A stretch of DNA of 9,253 bases, taken from NCBI GenBank assembly GCA_011321985.1, contig DROB01000270.1:1-9253 (forward strand), written 5' to 3'. Source of the stretch: Gammaproteobacteria bacterium. GTDB lineage: Bacteria > Pseudomonadota > Gammaproteobacteria > SZUA-229. The notes under the pieces were generated by a model, which saw only the letters and a list, made by a program, of their open reading frames with translations, was not told where the DNA came from and did no database searches. The position numbers and the translations under genes are program-made. Position 1 is the stretch's first letter. Every line of letters starts with the position of its first letter. Below, piece by piece: positions 1-6,915 of the stretch.

Positions 1-573
1 AGAGCCGATAACTTCATCGATCTTCCAGCCAAAACCATTGGCTCTTCCATAGCGGGCCAGCATGGTTTCCGGTGCATCATCGACGTTACCATGACAGTTC
101 AGGCAATTTTCATCTCTTATCTGTATCGGACGAGCGATATAGAGTGCCGGGCCGGTCGCGGTGTCGCGTTCACCTACGATTTCCTGCTGATCGAGGTTGT
201 TTCGAAAATAACTGATGATGGTGTTTTCCCACTCGGTAGCACGGTTAGCAGGGTTCGTCGGATTTAACGTTGCTTCCTTATAGGTATATTCGGGATATTT
301 GATCCTGAGATTTTTAATGTTGGTGGTCGCCGCATATGCCGGCACGGTCTGTGGGAGAAAATCACGTTTTATCTGTACCGATAGCAACGGTCGGATCTCC
401 TTGACGGTGTAAGTACGAACAGCCATAGCACTCTCCATCAATATGCCCGCTGTGTTTAAAATTTCTTTGCGAGCATTATCCTGTAGTACCTGATGGGTGA
501 TAACACCGGCACCGGTCAGGCCTAAGATGAAAACGACCAGCATCACCAGATTGAATTTTGCACGTAAGCCCAT
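1..573 (-). CDS. Tll0287-like (DUF3365) membrane haem-c sensor protein, 3' end outside window
   Basis: The reading frame is open from an ATG at 573 to the window edge, giving 191 residues with no stop, so the C-terminus is missing. Residues 7-27 form one hydrophobic segment that acts as a membrane anchor. The following periplasmic part has the pattern of the Tll0287-like/DUF3365 domain: a helical start (about 30-60), a region ending ALYIARPIQI, then the haem-c attachment motif C157-L-N-C160-H161, then YGRANGFGWKIDEVIG (175-190), which is typical of the family. Such domains often precede a second membrane segment, HAMP and a signalling output module; that part lies outside the window. The start is 20 nt after the stop of the upstream gene, with AAAGAG upstream as a weak ribosome site, so it is likely the third gene of an operon with the kinase. 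A redox or ligand-sensing role is inferred from the family. The domain call is firm; the output is unknown. Confidence 0.85.
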   Translation of the reverse strand, partial: MGLRAKFNLVMLVVFILGLTGAGVITHQVLQDNARKEILNTAGILMESAMAVRTYTVKEIRPLLSVQIKRDFLPQTVPAYAATTNIKNLRIKYPEYTYKEATLNPTNPANRATEWENTIISYFRNNLDQQEIVGERDTATGPALYIARPIQIRDENCLNCHGNVDDAPETMLARYGRANGFGWKIDEVIGS

Positions 574-593
574 AGCCAGATACTCTTTATATA

Positions 594-1106
594 TTAGAAG
601 ATTTCGCCAGTCTGCTGGCAATGTTTGAATGCTTCATAAGTCCTGGTAAACCCGCGCAGATCAAAGGTTATCTTATGACTGCTCGTTTTTGGCCAGGTCG
701 GCCAGAAACCCAGGGTCAGTGTCGCCTTTATCCCTCTGATGAATTCATCCCGAATAATCCCGGCCTGGGTATCAAAAACAGCACTGCTCTTTTTCAGCAG
801 ACGATCTATATCGTGCGTGTTCCGTAAACCTACCCGCAGACCACTGCCTTCATAACTGAGGTCTATATTGGATTTTGTTCTGGCGACAAAAGCGGTGCCG
901 TTATAGATAAGATAAACCGGTGTCGTAGTCTGTCCGTCGTCTGTCGTTTTTGTTGCAGAGATCATCAGACAGACACTTTTTTTAGAGAACGGGTCTGCTG
1001 CGACCTCCAGTTGCCAGTTATCACGCTCGCTGGCGTAGCTGTTGGCACTGAGGCAGTACAGTAATATCTGTATGACGACCGTTATTTTTTGTCTGGTTAT
1101 ATACAT
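594..1106 (-). CDS. Exported protein of unknown function, IalB-like in outline
   Basis: The product has 170 residues. Residues 1-25 look like a Sec signal peptide (basic TRQK, hydrophobic VVIQILLYCL, then SANSYAS), with cleavage likely after Ala25. The mature part is about 145 residues, rich in beta-strand-like segments, and has two cysteines (C46 in KKSVCLMIS and C163 in AFKHCQQ) that could form a disulphide in the periplasm. The general pattern (W near the N-terminus, a DPF/SxxSVCLM segment, TPVYLIYNG, and a final GFxxxYEAFKHC) resembles small exported proteins of the invasion-associated-locus-B type, but I do not recognise a specific family, so no function is assigned. It starts 10 nt after the stop of the kinase gene and ends 20 nt before the haem-sensor gene on the same strand, which implies co-transcription. 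The ribosome site is poor (TAGAGCC before ATG), consistent with translational coupling to the kinase. Confidence 0.8.
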   Translation of the reverse strand: MYITRQKITVVIQILLYCLSANSYASERDNWQLEVAADPFSKKSVCLMISATKTTDDGQTTTPVYLIYNGTAFVARTKSNIDLSYEGSGLRVGLRNTHDIDRLLKKSSAVFDTQAGIIRDEFIRGIKATLTLGFWPTWPKTSSHKITFDLRGFTRTYEAFKHCQQTGEIF

Positions 1107-1116
1107 GGCTCTATTA

Positions 1117-2670
1117 TTATTTTTTCATTTCGAACACGGTTAGCATCTTATTGATAAATGTCTGCCTGTCAGCCTCATTGTCAAGGTGATGGGCCAGCGT
1201 GTCAAACAATTGCATGAGCGACGAAACTTCCGAGATGTGCCGTTTTATCAGTGCCTGTGTGATCGGGCCGAGATGACCGATCAGCGCCTGTTCTATCTCG
1301 GCAAGCTGTATGGTACTGATCTCGATCCCGGCCAGGCTACCGTCTGTCTTGATCGTACGGGGTGCGGGTGGCGAGGTAAATGCACTTATCTGTGATTTCA
1401 TCTGTTTAATAAATTGATCACGGCTGTTTTTTTCAGGCAGGGTGTCGGCTAGCTTTGAACTCAATTCATCCAGATCGGCTGCTATTTTTGCATTTCGTGT
1501 AACCAGCCGGGATGCGATAGGGCCCAGTGTCGGCAATAATAAAGCAGCTATCTTGTCCAGTACCTGCTCATCCCACTGATAACAACGCATTTTCTTCTGA
1601 GCGATGGATGTACCGTATCTGCTCGCCGTCTGTGATGAAGTGGCCAGCATGGTACGCGCATCATAAAGTGCTTCGAGCATGGTATCCATGTTTTCATATC
1701 GGTGTTCGACATTGCGCGTCATGGCTGTTTTCAGCACCTGGTAGATCGATTCAGGCAGTGTCTCTGAAATAATTTCCAGTATGCTGCCTGTCTCGTCCAG
1801 TACCGATTGCAGGATATCCGGTAAGGCTTTGGCTGGAAATGCCTGTCGCCCCATGAGCATCTCATACAGGACCACTCCCAGGGCCCAGACATCTGTTCTG
1901 GCATCGACATGTTCACCGCGCAGCTGTTCTGGCGACATGTAAGCCAGCGTACCGATGCTGACACCGGTCTGGGTAAGATGGTTATCTTCGACCTGGGCGA
2001 TACCAAAATCGAGGACCTTAACCCCACTGTTTTCGGTCAGCATGATATTCGATGGTTTAACGTCACGGTGCACTATGTTGTTCACATGGGCACAGCTGAG
2101 ACCGAGTGCGACCTGGATAGCTATATCGATGGCCTCGATGGGTAAGATAGCCCCTCGATTAATCCGATCGGCGAGTGTCTCTCCGGCATAACAGGGCATG
2201 GTGATATACAGTTGCCCATCCGGGGTTTCACTCACATCATGGATGACACAGATATGTGGATGATCTAACCTTGATGCCGCCCTTGCTTCTGCTAAAAAAC
2301 GCTGCCGTATCGACATGTCGCTGTTCATGGTGACAGGAAGAAATTTGAGGGCGACATCGCGCTGCAGTTTTTTGTCGTGAGCCTTATAGATGACCCCCAT
2401 ACCCCCTTTACCGATCTGGCCGATGATACGGTAGCACCCTACCTCATCACCCGCAGTAAAAATGTTGGATCGGTTTATCTTCGTTTCGAAGAATTCTTCA
2501 CCGTCCCATATCTTGCTCTGAGTATCGGCTTTTAGCAGAGCGATTACTTCCTGATGCAGATGTGGATTTTCGCTGCGCAGCTCTGCCAGAAAAACCTGGC
2601 GGCTCTCCTCCGGCACAGCCAGTGCGGCTTCGAAGTATGTCTGAATTTTTTCCAGCTCTGTTTCATTCAT
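1117..2670 (-). CDS. Hanks-type serine/threonine protein kinase with two C-terminal helical repeats
   Basis: The product has 517 residues. Residues 1-60 form the short helical N-terminal region (EKIQTYFEAALAVPEESRQVFL...EVIALLKAD) common before many bacterial Ser/Thr kinases. The kinase domain spans about 80-340 and looks complete: glycine loop G87-K-G-G-M-G92, Lys109 in VALKF, Glu128 of helix C, catalytic H201-R-D203-VKPSN208, D221-F-G223, activation segment GT(240-241) to S246-P-E248, and D260-x-W. It should therefore be active and phosphorylate Ser/Thr in the cytosol. There is no membrane segment. The C-terminus holds two copies of one module (about 371-425 and 456-509), each with LGPI, then L(V/I)xR, and R-x-x-F-I-x-x-M. 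This resembles the small module found after kinases and cyclases (I believe DUF8082, unconfirmed). No good Shine-Dalgarno precedes the ATG at 2670, but the N-terminus fits the family. The gene ends in three consecutive in-frame stops, TAA TAA TAG. It is probably the first gene of the minus-strand operon; its substrates are unknown. Confidence 0.93.
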   Translation of the reverse strand: MNETELEKIQTYFEAALAVPEESRQVFLAELRSENPHLHQEVIALLKADTQSKIWDGEEFFETKINRSNIFTAGDEVGCYRIIGQIGKGGMGVIYKAHDKKLQRDVALKFLPVTMNSDMSIRQRFLAEARAASRLDHPHICVIHDVSETPDGQLYITMPCYAGETLADRINRGAILPIEAIDIAIQVALGLSCAHVNNIVHRDVKPSNIMLTENSGVKVLDFGIAQVEDNHLTQTGVSIGTLAYMSPEQLRGEHVDARTDVWALGVVLYEMLMGRQAFPAKALPDILQSVLDETGSILEIISETLPESIYQVLKTAMTRNVEHRYENMDTMLEALYDARTMLATSSQTASRYGTSIAQKKMRCYQWDEQVLDKIAALLLPTLGPIASRLVTRNAKIAADLDELSSKLADTLPEKNSRDQFIKQMKSQISAFTSPPAPRTIKTDGSLAGIEISTIQLAEIEQALIGHLGPITQALIKRHISEVSSLMQLFDTLAHHLDNEADRQTFINKMLTVFEMKK

Positions 2671-2705
2671 TTTAACATTTGCCGCTGTGCCTGCGTTTTA
2701 GCGTA

Positions 2706-2711
2706 ATAATA
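2706..2711 (-). promoter_or_regulatory. Possible -10 box for the kinase operon
   Basis: Read on the minus strand, the sequence is TATTAT, five of six matches to TATAAT, lying 35 nt upstream of the kinase ATG. No good -35 hexamer sits 16-18 bp upstream; the region there is T-rich (TTGTTTTT). A TTGATA further upstream, around 2735-2740, is about 26 bp away from this box, too far to pair with it. The call rests on position and the hexamer only. Confidence 0.25.
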
Positions 2712-2744
2712 GCGGATAAAACGCCATAAAAACAATATATCAAG

Positions 2745-2773
2745 TTACTGATTTATATAGACTTTTATATTAT
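2745..2773 (+). promoter_or_regulatory. Candidate sigma70 promoter for the CDC-like lipoprotein gene
   Basis: The -10 candidate TATTAT at 2768-2773 matches TATAAT at five of six positions and lies in a very AT-rich stretch. Seventeen bases upstream is TTACTG at 2745-2750, a weak -35. Transcription would begin near 2780 and leave a leader of about 105 nt before the ATG at 2886. A Fur-box-like sequence covers the predicted start point, which is the usual place for repression. Confidence 0.4.
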
Positions 2774-2775
2774 TT

Positions 2776-2790
2776 TTAAAATAATTCTCA
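2776..2790. promoter_or_regulatory. Fur-box-like operator
   Basis: The 15-mer TTAAAATAATTCTCA (reverse TGAGAATTATTTTAA) matches the 7-1-7 Fur consensus TGATAAT-N-ATTATCA at 11 of the 14 defined positions. It lies just downstream of the candidate -10 box of the lipoprotein gene. Fur with iron bound would be expected to block transcription there. AT-rich DNA makes chance matches easier, so this is a candidate only. Confidence 0.45.
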
Positions 2791-2885
2791 TTTCATGAGG
2801 GGATATACCCGAGTTTATCGCTTTACAGGTTAGAGGGCAGAGATTTTCTTTGCTCATACGACCAATACAGAAAGAGGATAAAGCG

Positions 2886-4541
2886 ATGAATAACCCGATT
2901 AAACACAAGAGCCGTAAAAACACACAGGCACCGTTGAGCACTGTCATCGTGCTGGCATTGGCGGCAAATCTGGCCGCCTGTGGCGGCGGCGCAGGTACAC
3001 CTACAGCCACTACATCGCCAGCCACGGCTGATTTTGATAATGAAGTATATAGCCATCAGGCATGGGCGATGCTGTCACCTGAAAAAGAATCCATCAATGA
3101 ACCGACCGGAAACATCGATGAGACCTTTGAGATCGACGGGATAAAAAAATACCGCTGTACTCGCGAAGAATACAGCATGACCGAAACTCCCAAAGAATTT
3201 GTTGCTATCGATCCTGATGAATCCGTCATGTGGCTGGGCAATCTGATACAGGGTTCCAGCCATCTGAATGTGGGCTCTCTCTCCGAGTTATCGATAAGAG
3301 AACGTGCGCCTCTCACACTTTCGATCAACCTGCTAAAAAATGACAATTATCGTATCGTTGATAAACCCTCATTATCAACCGTTCAATCAGCCATCGGTGA
3401 TCTGGTAGAAAGAGCCATAGAAGCAGGTAACGAAGCTTCTTCATCCGTGTATTTCGAATCAGAAGAAGCACACTCCAGCATGCAGACTACACTTGATTTT
3501 GGCTTCACTGCAGAATACCTAGGGGCAAGCACCGAGGGTAGATTATCGGTCGATAAAGTTGCCGATGAGAAAACCTATTTTGCTTATTTCATCCAGAATG
3601 CTTTCACCGTCAGTATGGAGTTACCCACTGCCCCACATGATATGGTCAGTGATGATCTGACCCAGGATATGCTGGATGATTTAAAAGCCCGCGGCAAGAT
3701 TGGTGAAGACAATCCACCCCTGTATATCTCAAGCATGACCTATGGCCGTGTGCTTATCTATAAGATCACTTCCAGATATTCTGTAAGTGAGATCAAGTCG
3801 GCCATCAATGCCTCTTATGATGGCGGTGTTGCCGGTGGTAGTGTTTCTATCTCGACAAAGGATAAAGAAGTACTAAGTGAAGCACGCATCGAGATCTCGG
3901 CTTTTGGTGGCAGGCAGTCGAACATCGAAGCATTGATCAGGGGTGGAAGGCTTGCTGATTACTTCACCGGTGATACACGCCTGGACAATATGCAGCCTAT
4001 CAGCTTCGAAGTAAGAAACTTACAGGATAATTCGATCGCCGGAATTTCACGCACCACGACATATGATATAAAACAGTGTACCTTTGAAGAGTTTACTGCA
4101 CCTCCCCGAGGTGAAATCGTAAAAGTATTCTTCGACAAGGTTTATATCCCATACGACTGTGATGCCGGTGTCAATAAAGGTGAGATCTATGGTCGATTTG
4201 ATGTTATCGCCGGTGATGAATCCGGAAACCTGAAAACGAAACGTATCGTTACTCTAGGTATGAGACGCATACAGAGTGAAAATACTCTGGTCATACCCAA
4301 GCAGCAAGGAATTGAGATCGCGAGATACAAGAATCAGCAGTTTCGTATCTCAGGGCAGCTTAAAGATGAAGATGGTGGTGCAAGAGGGGCTGATGATATA
4401 GTCGGAAACTGGAATGCCAACCAGAATGATATCTCTAGATTACCGGCAAAGACATACACTAAAAAAGCGGTCGGTAACTGCTCAGGAAAAAATCCGACAC
4501 TGACATATCGGATCCAGCATGTGAAGTATATTACTGATTAA
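2886..4541 (+). CDS. Cholesterol-dependent-cytolysin-like pore-forming lipoprotein
   Basis: The ATG at 2886 is chosen because GAGG lies 8 nt upstream; an earlier in-frame TTG at 2850 lacks such a site. The product has 551 residues. Residues 1-31 form a lipoprotein signal peptide ending LAA, with Cys32 as the lipidated residue. Gly follows, not Asp, so sorting to the outer membrane is expected. The body matches the cytolysin core from memory of pneumolysin: EFVAID (104-109), RERAPLTLSINL (138-149, pneumolysin DRAPMTYSIDL), VDKPSLSTVQSAIGDL, LKARG (266-270), the signature PPLYISSMTYGR (277-288), ISAFGG (337-342) and PISFEVRNLQDNSIAGISRTTTYD (370-393). These are the domains that oligomerise and form the beta-barrel pore. 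The last 150 residues are beta-rich but have no ECTGLAWEWWR-type undecapeptide, so the target may not be cholesterol. An intrinsic terminator follows directly. Calling it a CDC-like family member is firm; lytic activity and target are not shown. Confidence 0.88.
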   Translation: MNNPIKHKSRKNTQAPLSTVIVLALAANLAACGGGAGTPTATTSPATADFDNEVYSHQAWAMLSPEKESINEPTGNIDETFEIDGIKKYRCTREEYSMTETPKEFVAIDPDESVMWLGNLIQGSSHLNVGSLSELSIRERAPLTLSINLLKNDNYRIVDKPSLSTVQSAIGDLVERAIEAGNEASSSVYFESEEAHSSMQTTLDFGFTAEYLGASTEGRLSVDKVADEKTYFAYFIQNAFTVSMELPTAPHDMVSDDLTQDMLDDLKARGKIGEDNPPLYISSMTYGRVLIYKITSRYSVSEIKSAINASYDGGVAGGSVSISTKDKEVLSEARIEISAFGGRQSNIEALIRGGRLADYFTGDTRLDNMQPISFEVRNLQDNSIAGISRTTTYDIKQCTFEEFTAPPRGEIVKVFFDKVYIPYDCDAGVNKGEIYGRFDVIAGDESGNLKTKRIVTLGMRRIQSENTLVIPKQQGIEIARYKNQQFRISGQLKDEDGGARGADDIVGNWNANQNDISRLPAKTYTKKAVGNCSGKNPTLTYRIQHVKYITD

Positions 4542-4555
4542 CCCATAGGTTGAGG

Positions 4556-4586
4556 AAAGGGCTGATACTTTATCAGCCCTTTTTTT
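4556..4586 (+). terminator. Intrinsic terminator of the CDC-like lipoprotein gene
   Basis: A perfect 12-bp stem, AAAGGGCTGATA (4556-4567) paired with TATCAGCCCTTT (4571-4582), closes a CTT loop and runs into seven T residues at 4580-4586. It begins 14 nt after the lipoprotein stop codon. The A-run at the left arm could also let it work weakly on the other strand, but no gene ends there from the right. Confidence 0.93.
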
Positions 4587-4790
4587 GTGCCTGAAGATGA
4601 ATTAAAAAATTTGCCCGCAAAGAACGCAAATATCTTTTCATGAATTTTACTCTGCGAGCCTGTTTCATATTCATACATTTTCTGAAAACTTAATACCTCT
4701 CTGATTGAACAATTTAGAATTAACAGGGTCATATCCCGTTAAGGTCAGTGATAGCTATCTGATATACAAATGTGAACATCCTCTGACTCT

Positions 4791-4804
4791 GTTTATCCAT
4801 AAAC
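4791..4804. repeat. Short palindrome upstream of cfa
   Basis: GTTTAT-CC-ATAAAC has perfect 6-bp arms around a 2-bp centre and ends 27 nt before the cfa start codon. A second 10-bp palindrome, GATAGCTATC, sits at 4750-4759. Either could be a regulator site for cfa, but I do not recognise the binding protein and palindromes of this size can arise by chance. Confidence 0.3.
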
Positions 4805-4831
4805 CCTAACATTGAAAGTGAGAGTTATCTG

Positions 4832-5947
4832 ATGAAGAGAGCTGAACGCGCTGTACGTGAAATCCTTTCTGTTGCCGATATAAAAATCAACGGTGACCGT
4901 GACTTCGATATCCAGATCAATCGACCCGAGTTCTATGAGCGTTTCTTTGCCGATGGTGTCATCGGCTTCGGCGAAACCTATATGGAGTCCTGGTGGGATT
5001 GTGAGGCACTGGATGTGATGATAGACCGGGTATTACGGGCTGACCTCGAACACGCCATCTCGCCCTACAAGATGTTGATACCTTTTTTCGTATCCAAAAT
5101 AATTAACCTCCAGCGCCGTTCCCGTGCTTTCAAGATCGGTGAATTCCACTACGATATGGGCAACGATCTCTACCAGATAATGCTGGATAAACGCATGACT
5201 TACACCTGCGGATACTGGAAAGATGCCGATGATCTGGAATCTGCACAGGAAGCCAAATTAGATCTGGTCTGTCGCAAGATGGGATTACGACCTGGAATGC
5301 GTGTTCTGGATATCGGTTGTGGCTGGGGCAGTTTTGCTGCGTTTGCGGCTGAAAAATACGGTGTCAGAGTAACGGGGGTAACCGTCTCCAGAGAACAGAT
5401 CGAGCTCGGACAGCAGAAATGTCAGGGCCTCGATGTCGAATTACGCTTACAGGATTACCGAGATGTCGATGAACAGTTTGATCGCATCATCTCTCTGGGT
5501 ATGTTCGAGCATGTCGGACGCAAGAATTATGCGACCTACATGAAAAAGGTTCGTGATTGCCTGGTGGATGACGGCCTGTTTTTATTACACACGATCGGGA
5601 CCGATACACCGAAGACCAGCGTCGATCCCTGGACCGATAAATACATCTTTCCCGGTGGTATGCTACCGACACTAAAACAGATGACAGCAGCAAGCGAAGG
5701 CATTCTTGTGATGGAAGATCTACATAACTTTGGAACCGATTACGATCCGACATTGATGGCCTGGATGGCAAACGTAGATGCCCATAAAAAAGAATTACAG
5801 CAGCTGGGTTATGACGAACCTTTCTACCGCATGTGGCGTTTCTTCCTGCTCGGTGCCGCCGGTGGTTTCCGCTCTCATCGCAACCATCTGTGGCAGATCG
5901 TCTATTCGAAAAAAGGGGTCGATGGTGGTTATCAATCGATACGTTAG
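4832..5947 (+). CDS. cfa: Cyclopropane-fatty-acyl-phospholipid synthase
   Basis: The product has 371 residues and aligns along almost its whole length with E. coli Cfa (382) at a constant offset of 13, so only the N-terminus is shorter. The enzyme transfers a methylene group from S-adenosylmethionine to cis double bonds of membrane phospholipid acyl chains, working at the inner face of the cytoplasmic membrane. Visible features are GETYMESWWDCE (47-58), YTCGYWKDADDLESAQEAKL (124-143), the SAM-binding loop VLDIGCGWG (158-166), and MFEHVG (224-229). The residues matching the E. coli bicarbonate site, C139, E239, H266 and Y317, are present as C126, E226, H253 and Y304, so it should be active. 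GTGAGAG precedes the ATG with suitable spacing. It appears to be a single-gene unit between the terminator at 4556-4586 and the convergent P460 gene. Cfa commonly rises in stationary phase and stress in other bacteria; no sigma-S promoter could be defined here. Confidence 0.96.
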   Translation: MKRAERAVREILSVADIKINGDRDFDIQINRPEFYERFFADGVIGFGETYMESWWDCEALDVMIDRVLRADLEHAISPYKMLIPFFVSKIINLQRRSRAFKIGEFHYDMGNDLYQIMLDKRMTYTCGYWKDADDLESAQEAKLDLVCRKMGLRPGMRVLDIGCGWGSFAAFAAEKYGVRVTGVTVSREQIELGQQKCQGLDVELRLQDYRDVDEQFDRIISLGMFEHVGRKNYATYMKKVRDCLVDDGLFLLHTIGTDTPKTSVDPWTDKYIFPGGMLPTLKQMTAASEGILVMEDLHNFGTDYDPTLMAWMANVDAHKKELQQLGYDEPFYRMWRFFLLGAAGGFRSHRNHLWQIVYSKKGVDGGYQSIR

Positions 5948-6151
5948 CTACAGCAAAAATACCACATGATCAGTGCCCTCCTGTAAAAGGGGTAACACAG
6001 ACCTGTATCAATAAAGCACCCTGCTTACAGGCTAAATCGTTTTACCTGACGTTGCCTGTGCAGATACAGTTTTACTCGTTCAACGTCATGGAGGCTTTCT
6101 GAAAATCATTAAACACATTCAATCGGTCACCGGTAAAGCCAATATCTACGA

Positions 6152-6727
6152 CTAATTAACTTTTGTTATCTCTGCATTGGCCTCTTTGTTATGAATAAAA
6201 ACCATATCATTGCCCGATGCTGATTTGTGGCACGCTATACAGCCTTTATCCATACCTTTTGCTACACGGCCAGCCAGCAGCATGCCTTTAGGGTTATTGT
6301 GCAGCTGCCCATTGGGTTTGTATTTCACCCAGAACCAGTTCTTGTCCTCAGGGTCAAAACCGGCCTCACGTTTAGCCATGACAGTTATCGATTTTAGATA
6401 TTTAGAACGATCAGCCTGAACGGCTTTAATACTGACACCTTTGCCACCGTAGTTTCTTTTTACGATAACACGTCTACCATCGATATTGCCTTCCAGTACT
6501 TCTCTCACCGCACCATGAGGCGGGCCACCGACATAAAGTGTTGCAGGCCGGGCATTAAAACCCAGCTTGTCCATGTCATGCCAGAGAGTTTTGGCATATG
6601 CGATATCGTCGGCATTGCCAAACGGTGCCTGCATCATCGGTTTGCCGTTTCTGCTCATACCGTAATGACCCGATGAACAGCCTGTAACGAAAAAGGCCGC
6701 CATCAGCAATAAGAGTGAATATTTCAT
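6152..6727 (-). CDS. Cytochrome P460-like haem-c lipoprotein
   Basis: I place the start at the ATG at 6727 (191 residues), because GAGG lies exactly 8 nt upstream; the in-frame GTG at 6736 and ATG at 6733 overlap or crowd that site. Residues 1-16 are a lipoprotein signal (LLLLMAAFFVTG) with Cys17 as the lipid anchor. The mature part has a P460-family pattern: DGRRVIVKRN (about 83-92), ITVMAKREAGFDPEDKNWFWVKY (about 114-136) and the single haem-c motif C163-I-A-C166-H167 followed by NDMVFIHN. Known relatives include cytochrome P460, which oxidises hydroxylamine, and cytochrome c'-beta, which binds nitric oxide. The haem-cross-linking lysine of true P460 cannot be assigned by eye, so the reaction is left open: electron transfer, gas binding or detoxification are all possible. 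It is transcribed divergently from the response regulator and converges on cfa. Confidence 0.82.
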   Translation of the reverse strand: MKYSLLLLMAAFFVTGCSSGHYGMSRNGKPMMQAPFGNADDIAYAKTLWHDMDKLGFNARPATLYVGGPPHGAVREVLEGNIDGRRVIVKRNYGGKGVSIKAVQADRSKYLKSITVMAKREAGFDPEDKNWFWVKYKPNGQLHNNPKGMLLAGRVAKGMDKGCIACHKSASGNDMVFIHNKEANAEITKVN

Positions 6728-6775
6728 TATCATCACCTCGTAGTCTATAATTCACAACATCTGTTCAGCCGCAAT

Positions 6776-6789
6776 CAACTCGCGGGTTG
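6776..6789. repeat. Near-perfect palindrome in the P460/regulator intergenic region
   Basis: CAACTCGCGGGTTG is a 14-bp inverted repeat with a single mismatched pair. It lies about 50 bp upstream of the P460-like gene start, where a regulator could bind. No specific regulator is recognised. Confidence 0.25.
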
Positions 6790-6915
6790 CGCATTACTCC
6801 ACATCGGCAGACTCGTGCGGTATATGCACTTATCTGGATATCTACTTCCTGCCAATCATAGGCGGTAGACAGCTGATCTGTCCGGGCGTTCATTTATTTG
6901 GGGGTTAATGCCACT

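Noticed and set aside
621..827. Plus-strand frame of 68 codons opposite the exported protein gene
   Set aside because: It is a shadow of the real minus-strand gene, with no ribosome site or recognisable sequence.
2850..2885. Upstream TTG start for the lipoprotein gene, adding 12 residues
   Set aside because: The ATG at 2886 has a GAGG 8 nt before it and yields a normal lipoprotein signal peptide; the TTG has no comparable site.
4500..4520. Thr-Leu pair near the C-terminus of the CDC-like protein (PTLTYR) as a cholesterol-recognition motif
   Set aside because: The surrounding residues do not resemble the cytolysin loop that carries the Thr-Leu pair, and the undecapeptide is absent; two residues alone mean nothing.
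4612..4633. GCCCGCAAAGAACGCAAAT stretch as a member of a dispersed GCAAAG-type repeat family
   Set aside because: Only two imperfect units are present and there is no second copy in the window; a genome-wide search would be needed.
4538..4732. 64-codon minus-strand frame between the lipoprotein and cfa genes
   Set aside because: It runs through the intrinsic terminator hairpin, has no ribosome site and no protein-like pattern.
6002..6033. CCTGTA...TACAGG inverted repeat after cfa as a terminator
   Set aside because: The arms are 6 bp with an 18-20 nt loop and there is no T-run, so it is unlikely to terminate transcription.
6099..6155. Possible small frame starting CTG after GGAGG (LKIIKHIQSVTGKANIYD)
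   Set aside because: It looks protein-like, but it is only 18 codons, lacks a standard start codon, and overlaps the stop of the opposite gene; it could be a relic but cannot be supported.
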